From positions 1-6,100 of the forward strand of contig DJPC01000156.1 of the NCBI GenBank assembly GCA_002439665.1: a DNA stretch of 6,100 nucleotides, in the 5' to 3' direction. Below, one piece after another: positions 1 through 5,992 of the stretch. The stretch is from Dialister sp. UBA6422. Its GTDB lineage: Bacteria > Bacillota > Negativicutes > Veillonellales > Dialisteraceae. The notes below the pieces were generated by a model that did not search any database, was not told the DNA's origin, and was given only the letters and a program-made list of their open reading frames with translations. Position 1 is the first letter of the stretch, and each line of letters opens with the position of its first letter. Both the position numbers and the translations under genes were made by a program.

Positions 1-388
1 TCATGGTGGCGGTGCCTTCTCTGGCAAAGACCCCACAAAGGTGGATAGAAGTGCTGCCTATGCAGCTCGTTATGTAGCTAAAAATATTGTAGCTGCTGGA
101 ATTGCTGATCGATGCGAAATCCAGTTGGCTTATGCGATCGGCGTAGCACAGCCTGTATCTATTTTCGTAGATACTTTTGGTACAGGTCGCATTAGTGATG
201 AAGCTATTGCAGCTCTTATTCGCAAGAATTTCGAACTTCGCCCTGCTGGTATTATCGACATGCTTGATCTCCGTCGGCCAATTTATAAGCAGACGGCTGC
301 TTATGGACACTTTGGCAGAACCGATGTGGATCTTCCGTGGGAACACACAGATAAGGCCGATGTTCTTAGAAAAGAAGCAGGATTATAA
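1..388 (+). CDS. metK: S-adenosylmethionine synthetase, C-terminal part (5' end outside window)
   Basis: Cytosolic enzyme that makes S-adenosylmethionine from methionine and ATP, releasing phosphate and pyrophosphate. The open frame enters the window at base 2 and ends at TAA 386-388, giving 128 residues of a family usually about 390-400 long, so roughly the last third is visible. Near the start of the fragment is the family signature GGGAFSGKD, followed by [18 protein letters not shown], whose lysines contact ATP and phosphate in known structures. Further on are [15 protein letters not shown], and the typical ending AYGHFGRTD...[17 protein letters not shown]. The match to remembered MetK sequences is close to residue-for-residue, and the C-terminus looks complete. 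A strong terminator begins 20 bases after the stop, so metK probably ends its own transcript. Its product is the methyl donor for the rsmB and rlmN products encoded downstream. Confidence 0.97.
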   Translation, partial: HGGGAFSGKDPTKVDRSAAYAARYVAKNIVAAGIADRCEIQLAYAIGVAQPVSIFVDTFGTGRISDEAIAALIRKNFELRPAGIIDMLDLRRPIYKQTAAYGHFGRTDVDLPWEHTDKADVLRKEAGL

Positions 389-408
389 TTTTTGTCTTTT
401 ATGTTAAT

Positions 409-454
409 AAAGCTGACCACAAGTATGTTAACGGCTACTGGTGGTCAGCTTTTT
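409..454 (+). terminator. Rho-independent terminator after metK
   Basis: A perfect 12-bp stem pairs 409-420 (AAAGCTGACCAC) with 441-452 (GTGGTCAGCTTT). Beyond one A/G mismatch, the inner bases AGTA (422-425) and TACT (436-439) can add 4 bp, leaving a 10-base loop. A run of five T (450-454) overlaps and follows the right arm, and more AT-rich sequence comes after. This is a textbook intrinsic terminator placed directly behind the metK stop codon. Confidence 0.93.
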
Positions 455-581
455 AGTATATATTTTTAGTGATTATGATAAGTAATCAACATCCAATAAG
501 TATATTTCCAACATATGATTACAGCAAATTACATTTCATAATATATACTATGTGTGATATGTGTCATGTAGGTATCTTACT
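455..581. other. AT-rich non-coding spacer between metK terminator and priA promoter
   Basis: I see no convincing gene here on either strand. Visible small structures are a 6-bp inverted repeat TGATTA/TAATCA (470-475 and 483-488), a tandem imperfect repeat ATGTGTGAT/ATGTGTCAT (550-567), and the 14-mer CATATGATTACAGC (512-525), which recurs with one change after priA. No riboswitch-like conserved core was recognised. The stretch most likely holds upstream regulatory sequence for priA, which is inference. Confidence 0.5.
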
Positions 582-610
582 TTGATGTGTTACTATTTTT
601 TTCATATGAT
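582..610 (+). promoter_or_regulatory. Predicted vegetative promoter for priA
   Basis: A -35-like TTGATG (582-587, 4 of 6 bases of TTGACA) lies exactly 17 bp before a -10-like TATGAT (605-610, 5 of 6 bases of TATAAT). Transcription would begin near 617, giving a leader of about 69 nt before the priA start at 686. The position, after the metK terminator and before priA, supports it. No experimental start site is available from sequence alone. Confidence 0.65.
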
Positions 611-626
611 GTCCCAATATGATACA

Positions 627-657
627 ATAGGACGTATCAATATTTCATATGTCCTAT
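627..657 (+). promoter_or_regulatory. Leader hairpin / inverted repeat upstream of priA
   Basis: ATAGGACGTAT (627-637) is the reverse complement of ATATGTCCTAT (647-657) apart from one position, which would be a G-U pair in RNA. This makes an 11-bp stem with a 9-base loop. It lies inside the predicted priA leader and ends 19 bases before the ribosome binding site. No T-run follows, so it is not a normal terminator. It could be an operator, a message-stabilising hairpin, or chance in AT-rich DNA. The function is not known. Confidence 0.4.
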
Positions 658-676
658 GTATATATTTTTGGATATT

Positions 677-680
677 GGAG
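677..680 (+). promoter_or_regulatory. Ribosome binding site that decides the priA start
   Basis: GGAG sits 5 bases before ATG 686. The earlier in-frame ATG at 656 has no purine-rich motif before it and would add ten residues that PriA proteins lack. This site therefore favours 686 as the true start. Confidence 0.75.
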
Positions 681-685
681 TTTTT

Positions 686-3058
686 ATGATTGTGTCTGTA
701 GCAGAGGTTTTGATTAATCGCCCATCGAAACATTTAAATCGAACATTTTCTTATCGAATTCCTGATTCATTGCCGTCTGCTGATGTGGGATATCGATGCG
801 TAGTTTCTTTTGCTCGCCGGATGGAAGAAGGAATTATCTTATCTGTACGTCAAGAAGATACAGAGAAATTAAGCTATACACTGCTTCCTATCCATTCTTT
901 GGTGGATCCGTTTCCTTGGTTTACCAAAGAAATGATTCAGCAGGCTATGGCTATATCTAAATACTATGTATGTACTTTAATCGAAGCACTTCGTCTCTTT
1001 TTCATTGATAAGAAAGGGATTATTACAGAGGTTTCATACGAAGTCAATTGGGAGTCTATTCCTTTTGATTCAGATATCAGAAATCTTCTAGATCCTTCTA
1101 TTGATATGTTATCAGCAAAAGATGGGACATTACTATTTGGAGAACACCTTGCTTCCTATGTGAAGAAGGGATTCTTTACTCGCAAAGAGAAGCTTTCAGC
1201 GATTCATAAAGAACCGTTAGAAAAATGGATTATCCCTGTGATGGAGCCGGATGAGAAACACAGAAAACGGAGCAGTAAGCAGGCTTCTTTATGGGATCTT
1301 TTATCTAAAGAAGGTCCGATTTCGGCTTCTGAAGCTTTGGAAAAGGGCTTTTCCTCCGCTGTATTGAAAGCGTTTTGCTTAAATGGATATGGCCGTATCT
1401 TTTATAAGCGCAAGAAAACCTATTCTTTGGTGGATGTGGCAGAAGAAAGAAAGAAACGAGTTCTTACAGAGGAACAAAACCAAGCTGTTTCTACTATTAT
1501 TAAAGCCATTGATTATAAAAAATATCAGGGTATTTTATTAAAAGGAGTTACTGGTAGCGGGAAGACAGAAGTATATCTCAGGGCTTGTGAACATGTACTA
1601 TCTTCTGGTGGATCCGCTTTGATTCTGGTACCTGAAATTGCGCTTACTCATCAAATGACTTCATATTTTGCTGCTGTGTTTGGTGATGAAGTGGTTTTTA
1701 TGCATAGCAATCTTAGTAAGGGAGAAAGGTATAACAATCGTCTTCGTGTGGCTAATGGTGAAAGTCATATCATTATTGGCTCTAGATCTGCTATTTTCAT
1801 GCCCGTTCAGGATTTACAGCTCATTGTGGTAGATGAAGAATACGATTTTTCTTATAAACAAGACGAAAGTCCTAGGTATAATGGTCGAGATGTAGCAAAA
1901 ATGATGGCTGTCATTTATCATTGTCCCATTGTTTTAGGAGCGGCGACTCCTTCTATTGCTACGTATTATGCGGCCCAAACGGGCAGGATAGATCTTATTG
2001 AAATGAAAAAAAGAGTCTTTGAAACACCTCTTCCTGCCATTCATGTGTACGATATGCGTGGTGACCCTATGACGAAGTCAGGGGAATTGATTTCTTTTCC
2101 TTTGCTAGAGCTGTTGCATAAAACGTTGGAAGAAAAGAAAAAGGCGATTTTGCTTTTAAATCGTAGAGGGTTTGCCACTACTTTGATGTGTCCTTCTTGT
2201 GGATATGTTTTTAAGTGTCCCCATTGTGATGTGTCCTTAGTGTATCATAAAGATACAGAGCAGATGAAATGCCATTACTGTGAGACTGTATATCCATTGC
2301 CCCATGAATGCCCCAAGTGTCATAGTCATAAGATTTTATATTTAGGTAGAGGGACGCAGCGTATTGAGGAAGAACTCCAGGAAAAAATACCAGCGGCTAG
2401 ATGTCAACGTTTTGATGTAGATAGCACAGCTAAGAAACATAGTGCCCAGGATATATTAACTAAATTTAGGGAAGGGGAAATTGATATTCTTTTTGGAACC
2501 CAAATGGTAGCCAAAGGTCATGATATTCCTGATGTGCAAACAGTAGGAATTTTAGCGGCCGATGGTATACTGAATCTGCCTTCTTATTTAGCTTCTGAGC
2601 AAACGTTTAACTTGATCACTCAATGTGCGGGAAGAGCAGGTCGAAGTCACCAGCAGGGAGAAGTGATTCTTCAGACGTTTAATCCTGATCATTATGTGAT
2701 TCAAGCGGCGGCTAGGCAGGATTATGATAGCTTTTATAAAGAAGAATTATCTTATCGGAAGGCTTTAGGTTTTCCGCCTTTTACAAGGCTCATGAAGATT
2801 ACATGCTTTAATGAAAATGAGAGCAAAGCTAACGAGCAGTGTAATAGAATTTATCAGTGGCTGTCTGCTATTTATAAGCAGCTATCTTCTCCTGTCCATT
2901 TTACAAAACCATATCCAGAACCTATCAAAAAGGTCCGTAATTTATACTATATTTCTATATTAGTTAAGGGAATTTCATTAGGACCTTTAAAAAATGCAAT
3001 GAGACAGTCCGAAATATTTCAAGAAAATGATATAATTATAGACGTAGATCCTATGTGA
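686..3058 (+). CDS. priA: Primosomal replication-restart helicase PriA
   Basis: ATP-driven 3'-to-5' helicase that recognises stalled or collapsed replication forks and helps reload the replicative helicase. The predicted protein has 790 residues. The start at 686 gives MIVSVAEVLINRPSKHLNRT, the usual PriA N-terminus (3'-DNA-binding domain, roughly residues 1-100). A winged-helix-like middle region follows, then Walker A GVTGSGKT (287-294), motif II DEEY (383-386), GAATPS (418-423), and a zinc region with eight cysteines in four pairs (502/505, 511/514, 529/532, 542/545). After these come GTQMVAKGHD (604-613), motif VI QCAGRAGR (646-653), and a C-terminal domain containing LGFPPFTRL and ending IIIDVDPM. 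The protein appears full length. Odd points: the family motif II is normally DEEH and is followed by RYHARD, but here it is DEEY and RYNGRD. GSATPS has become GAATPS. All zinc and ATP-binding motifs are otherwise intact, so it is probably functional. It is the first gene after the predicted promoter at 582-610. Confidence 0.97.
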   Translation: MIVSVAEVLINRPSKHLNRTFSYRIPDSLPSADVGYRCVVSFARRMEEGIILSVRQEDTEKLSYTLLPIHSLVDPFPWFTKEMIQQAMAISKYYVCTLIEALRLFFIDKKGIITEVSYEVNWESIPFDSDIRNLLDPSIDMLSAKDGTLLFGEHLASYVKKGFFTRKEKLSAIHKEPLEKWIIPVMEPDEKHRKRSSKQASLWDLLSKEGPISASEALEKGFSSAVLKAFCLNGYGRIFYKRKKTYSLVDVAEERKKRVLTEEQNQAVSTIIKAIDYKKYQGILLKGVTGSGKTEVYLRACEHVLSSGGSALILVPEIALTHQMTSYFAAVFGDEVVFMHSNLSKGERYNNRLRVANGESHIIIGSRSAIFMPVQDLQLIVVDEEYDFSYKQDESPRYNGRDVAKMMAVIYHCPIVLGAATPSIATYYAAQTGRIDLIEMKKRVFETPLPAIHVYDMRGDPMTKSGELISFPLLELLHKTLEEKKKAILLLNRRGFATTLMCPSCGYVFKCPHCDVSLVYHKDTEQMKCHYCETVYPLPHECPKCHSHKILYLGRGTQRIEEELQEKIPAARCQRFDVDSTAKKHSAQDILTKFREGEIDILFGTQMVAKGHDIPDVQTVGILAADGILNLPSYLASEQTFNLITQCAGRAGRSHQQGEVILQTFNPDHYVIQAAARQDYDSFYKEELSYRKALGFPPFTRLMKITCFNENESKANEQCNRIYQWLSAIYKQLSSPVHFTKPYPEPIKKVRNLYYISILVKGISLGPLKNAMRQSEIFQENDIIIDVDPM

Positions 3059-3072
3059 CATCATATAATTAC

Positions 3073-3126
3073 AGCTTTCTGGAAATTGTAAGAAATTAGA
3101 AGTTTGAAAGAAAATGAAAGCTTTTT
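3073..3126 (+). terminator. Possible weak terminator after priA
   Basis: AGCTTTC (3073-3079) can pair with GAAAGCT (3116-3122), and five T (3122-3126) overlap and follow. TGACA (3056-3060), which overlaps the priA stop codon, could also pair with TGTCA (3126-3130). The 7-bp stem is short and the loop is 36 bases, so any termination would be partial at best. It is listed because it lies in the only sizeable gap between priA and def. Confidence 0.28.
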
Positions 3127-3156
3127 GTCATCACTAGGAGTTTTTTGTAACGCTTA

Positions 3157-3178
3157 TGATGTGATCATCAAATATAAT
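3157..3178 (+). promoter_or_regulatory. Possible def promoter (-10 element) with small palindrome
   Basis: A perfect TATAAT lies at 3173-3178, which would place a transcript start near 3185, just ahead of the def ribosome binding site (AAGGA 3189-3193). A small hairpin, TGATG-TGAT-CATCA (3157-3170), sits immediately upstream where a regulator could bind. No good -35 is found at 16-18 bp: the position for a 17-bp spacer reads ACGCTT, and the better TTGTAA (3145-3150) is 22 bp away. The region is very AT-rich, so a chance match is quite possible. Confidence 0.35.
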
Positions 3179-3200
3179 ATATAGAAAGAAGGAATGTACC

Positions 3201-3671
3201 ATGAGTGAAATTATTACTGCAGGAAATCCTATTTTAAAGGCTGTAGCAGAACCGGTTACCACATTTGATAAAAAATTGAAATTTTTAGTGAATGATATGA
3301 AGAAAACATTGTATGAAGCCAATGGGGTAGGGCTTGCTGCACCGCAGATTGCTGTTTCTAAGCGGATTTTTGTGGCAGATGATGGAGAAAGTGGATTTGA
3401 AGCGTATATCAATCCCGAATGGAAACCTGATGGAGAAGAAACTATTATTGATAGTGAAGGATGCCTTTCTGTGCCAAACCTTTTTGGGGAAGTAGAGCGT
3501 TATGCCTCTGTTATTGTGCGGTATCAAGATATGCATGGTAAGAGAAAGGTAAAAAAAGCATCTGGACTTTTGGCTCGGTGCATCCAACATGAAACAGACC
3601 ATTTGAATGGGATCCTTTTTATCGAAAAAGCGATCTCTTTACATAAAGGACCGAAAACCGATGAAGAATAA
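3201..3671 (+). CDS. def: Peptide deformylase
   Basis: Metal-dependent hydrolase that removes the formyl group from the N-terminal methionine of new proteins at the ribosome exit. It has 156 residues, at the short end of the family but complete. All three defining motifs are present: GVGLAAPQI (42-50), EGCLSVP (86-92) with metal-ligand Cys88, and QHETDHLNG (129-137) with metal ligands His130 and His134 and catalytic Glu131. ATG 3201 is preceded by AAGGA (3189-3193) at 7-base spacing and opens with a typical start of the family (ITAGNPILKAVAEPV). The last 11 bases overlap the start of fmt, whose product installs the same formyl group, so the two are probably translationally coupled. It may be read from the priA promoter, a local promoter around 3173, or both. 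Confidence 0.97.
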   Translation: MSEIITAGNPILKAVAEPVTTFDKKLKFLVNDMKKTLYEANGVGLAAPQIAVSKRIFVADDGESGFEAYINPEWKPDGEETIIDSEGCLSVPNLFGEVERYASVIVRYQDMHGKRKVKKASGLLARCIQHETDHLNGILFIEKAISLHKGPKTDEE

Positions 3672-4605
3672 TTATAATATTGTATTTATGGGAACTCCTG
3701 ATTTTTGTATTCCTGCTTTGGAAGCTCTTTGTAGCCAAGGATATACACCGAATGCTATTTATACCCAACCTGATAAAATTAATGGGAGAGGGAAGAAAAT
3801 CACTTTTTCCCCTGTGAAAAAATTTGCATTAGACCATGATATCCCTGTATATCAACCCCTTACTTTTAAAGATGAAGAAGCAGTTCATACCTTATCCCAA
3901 CTAAAACCAGACATTTTAATTGTCATTGCTTATGGAAAGATTCTTCCTAAACAGGTACTAGATATTTCTACCTATGGCGCTATTAATGTACATGCTTCCC
4001 TTCTTCCCAAATATAGAGGGGCAGCTCCTATTCAGCGGGTCATTATAGATGGGGAAAAGAAAACAGGAGTCACTATCATGCAACTGGATGAAGGCATGGA
4101 TACAGGAAATATGATAGAAACCGTCACTATGGATATTCCGCCTCATATGACCGCCGGAGAGCTCTTCGATTCCTTAGGACCTCTGGGTGCTAAAGCACTG
4201 ATAGACGTAATGAATGATTTACCTTCGAAATTGATGCATTCTGTGCCACAAGATCATGATAAAGCTACATATGCAGAAAAAGTCACCAAAGCTATGGGGC
4301 ACATAGATTGGAAAGAAAAAGCACAAAGAATTGATTGCCTTATGAGAGGTATGTATCCTAATCCAGGGACCTATACTTTTTTCCGTGGGAAACGGATAAA
4401 ACTGCATAGAGGGTTTTCAGAAGAAATATCTTCTAGTAAAGAACCAGGGACAATTGTTTCTATTAATGAGGGGATCATCCGTATCGCCTGTGGAGAAGGA
4501 ATCATAGGACTTACAGTAGTGCAGCCAGAAAATCATAAACAAATGTCTTCTTCTGATTTCATCCATGGTTATCAGGTAAAGGTGGGTGATCGGTTTGAAT
4601 ACTAA
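3661..4605 (+). CDS. fmt: Methionyl-tRNA formyltransferase
   Basis: Transfers a formyl group from 10-formyltetrahydrofolate to initiator Met-tRNA, producing the formyl-methionine that starts bacterial proteins. It has 314 residues, the normal family length. The N-terminal formyltransferase fold begins NIVFMGTPDFCIPALEAL. The catalytic triad is visible as Asn109 and His111 in INVHASLLPKYRGAAPIQ and Asp147 in DEGMDTG, with the SLLPKYRG folate-binding loop at 113-120. The C-terminal tRNA-binding domain begins near residue 205 (YAEKVTKAMGHIDW, RGMYPNPGTYTF). ATG 3661 was chosen because it gives the family N-terminus and has AAGGA (3646-3650) 10 bases upstream. A frame-open extension to 3607 would add 18 unrelated residues inside def. 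It overlaps def by 11 nt and the rsmB start by 11 nt, so it forms one operon with them. Confidence 0.97.
   Translation: MKNNYNIVFMGTPDFCIPALEALCSQGYTPNAIYTQPDKINGRGKKITFSPVKKFALDHDIPVYQPLTFKDEEAVHTLSQLKPDILIVIAYGKILPKQVLDISTYGAINVHASLLPKYRGAAPIQRVIIDGEKKTGVTIMQLDEGMDTGNMIETVTMDIPPHMTAGELFDSLGPLGAKALIDVMNDLPSKLMHSVPQDHDKATYAEKVTKAMGHIDWKEKAQRIDCLMRGMYPNPGTYTFFRGKRIKLHRGFSEEISSSKEPGTIVSINEGIIRIACGEGIIGLTVVQPENHKQMSSSDFIHGYQVKVGDRFEY
4578..4585 (+). promoter_or_regulatory. Ribosome binding site for rsmB, inside fmt, favouring a TTG start
   Basis: AAAGGTGG differs by one base from the ideal AAAGGAGG. It lies 9 bases before TTG 4595, a good distance, whereas it directly abuts the alternative GTG at 4586 with no spacing. 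The only other help for GTG 4586 is a weak AGGT at 4574-4577. The site therefore points to TTG 4595. Confidence 0.6.
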
Positions 4606-5944
4606 TCCTCTTCCTTCGGCCCGTCGCTTGGCATATCAAGCCCTGTACGATATTTTAGAAAAAGAAGCATATGCTAATATTACATTACAGAATATATTGC
4701 AACGATGGCCTTTAAAGAAAGAAGAAAGTCATTTATTGACAGAACTAGTCTATGGAGTATTACGAACATATAATTATCTTTTGTGGATTATTTCTAAATT
4801 GAGCAAAGAAAAGCTCAAAAAAATTCATCCATCTGTAAAAATCCTTTTATGTCTAGGACTTTACCAACTGATCTTTTTATCTCGAATTCCCGAATCTGCT
4901 GCTGTCAATGAATCGGTAAAAATTGCAAAAAAAGTGACACACCAAGGCAATGTACGCTTCATCAATGGGGTGCTTCGGAGTTTCTTGCGTCAGAAAGAAT
5001 CTTTCGTTATCCCTTCTGCAAAGGAAAACGAACTTCTTCATGATGAATTGACCTATCATCTACCTGCTTGGCTTATTAAGCGTTGGGTTCAAGATTTTGG
5101 AAGAGAAAAAGCAGAAAAAATATTTGCTGCTTTTAACGAAACCCCTTCTTTAACTGTACGGGTTAACTTATTACAATCTACACCGACACAATTGATGTCT
5201 GTTTTTCACTCGGAAAATATAGAGGCAAGACAGGTAAAAGCCATTCCAGAGGGATTTGTTATTGAAAAGGGAGCATCTCAATTCTTTTCTCATGTCCTTA
5301 AGAAGGGCCTTGCTTATGTACAATCGCTTTCCTCTATGGTACCTGCTAAAGTGCTAAATCCCAAGCCAGGGGAGATCGTACTAGATATGTGTGCTGCACC
5401 GGGAAGTAAAACTACCCAAATGGCTGAAATTATGGGGAATATGGGATACATTGATGCATGGGATATATATCCTCATAAAATTAGTCTCATCAAAAAGAAT
5501 GCCAAAACAGAGGGAATTACCATCATTCATGCGGGAGTTAAGGATGCTTCTAAACCTATGGCTCAGATTAAGGAAAAGTATGATAAAGTTTTATTAGATG
5601 CACCTTGTTCTGGTCTTGGAGTATTAGGACACAAAGCAGAAATAAGATGGCGCCGCAAAGAAGAAGATCTCCTGGCATTTCCTCCTCTTCAAAAATCTTT
5701 GCTCCAGTGTGCTGCTTCCTATGTAAAACCAGGAGGAACTTTAGTTTATAGCACATGTACTCTGCAGAAAGAAGAAAATGAAGAAATGATTCGCTGGTTT
5801 CTTCAGGAACATCCAGAGTTTACACCAAAAGATTTTTCTTTAGAAGAACTTACATCTTCTGAAGAAGGAATGCTCACTATTTGGCCGTATCAGTGGGGGA
5901 GCGATGGTTTCTTTGTCGCTAAACTGAAGAAAAAGGATCGGTAG
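4595..5944 (+). CDS. rsmB: 16S rRNA (cytosine-967-C5) methyltransferase RsmB
   Basis: SAM-dependent enzyme that methylates C5 of cytosine 967 (E. coli numbering) in 16S rRNA during small-subunit assembly. With the TTG start it has 449 residues, the usual length. Residues about 1-140 form the NusB-like RNA-binding domain (ARRLAYQALYDIL, LVYGVLRTYNYLLW, NGVLRSFLR). The C-terminal part is a Rossmann methyltransferase: motif I LDMCAAPGSKT (263-273), DIYPHK, motif IV LLDAPCSG with Cys338, motif VI VYSTCTLQKEEN with Cys388, and a final DGFFVAKL. In the family the motif VI cysteine attacks the base and the motif IV cysteine helps release product; both are present. GSKT in place of the commoner GGKT of RsmB is seen in related RNA cytosine methyltransferases and is probably harmless. 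The first 11 nt overlap fmt, suggesting coupled translation. GTG 4586 is an alternative start adding three residues. Confidence 0.95.
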   Translation: MNTNPLPSARRLAYQALYDILEKEAYANITLQNILQRWPLKKEESHLLTELVYGVLRTYNYLLWIISKLSKEKLKKIHPSVKILLCLGLYQLIFLSRIPESAAVNESVKIAKKVTHQGNVRFINGVLRSFLRQKESFVIPSAKENELLHDELTYHLPAWLIKRWVQDFGREKAEKIFAAFNETPSLTVRVNLLQSTPTQLMSVFHSENIEARQVKAIPEGFVIEKGASQFFSHVLKKGLAYVQSLSSMVPAKVLNPKPGEIVLDMCAAPGSKTTQMAEIMGNMGYIDAWDIYPHKISLIKKNAKTEGITIIHAGVKDASKPMAQIKEKYDKVLLDAPCSGLGVLGHKAEIRWRRKEEDLLAFPPLQKSLLQCAASYVKPGGTLVYSTCTLQKEENEEMIRWFLQEHPEFTPKDFSLEELTSSEEGMLTIWPYQWGSDGFFVAKLKKKDR

Positions 5945-5992
5945 TTAGAAAAGTTATTCATAACACTATATCATTTACAATAAGGAGTACCT

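Noticed and set aside
600..628. Alternative priA promoter with TACAAT (623-628) and TTTCAT (600-605), spacer 17.
   Set aside because: The -35 matches only about half of the consensus; the TTGATG/TATGAT pair at 582-610 is better. It may still act as a secondary start.
656..685. Longer priA reading from ATG 656, adding ten residues (MYIFLDIGVF).
   Set aside because: No ribosome binding site precedes 656, the ATG falls in the right arm of the leader hairpin, and PriA proteins normally begin at the MIV found at 686, which has GGAG 5 bases upstream.
455..685. A riboswitch or small RNA in the metK-priA spacer, considered because metK is adjacent.
   Set aside because: SAM riboswitches sit upstream of their genes, not after metK. 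I see no conserved SAM-box core or multi-stem layout, only AT-rich sequence and one simple hairpin.
3134..3412. Minus-strand open frame of 92 codons across the start of def.
   Set aside because: It is antisense to the clearly conserved def gene. The encoded sequence shows no family features and there is no matching gene arrangement; it is a shadow frame.
3285..3602. Minus-strand open frame of 105 codons within def.
   Set aside because: It lies entirely opposite the conserved deformylase motifs, has no recognisable protein features, and is best explained by the codon bias of def.
3607..3660. fmt extended upstream to ATG 3607.
   Set aside because: The extra 18 residues lie wholly in def, lack similarity to Fmt N-termini, and ATG 3661 has a suitable AAGGA and the correct family start.
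5945..5992. Possible promoter in the rsmB-rlmN gap around TACAAT (5976-5981).
   Set aside because: There is no credible -35 at 16-18 bp (GTTATT at the 17-bp position) and it abuts the ribosome binding site. Simple read-through from rsmB explains rlmN expression.
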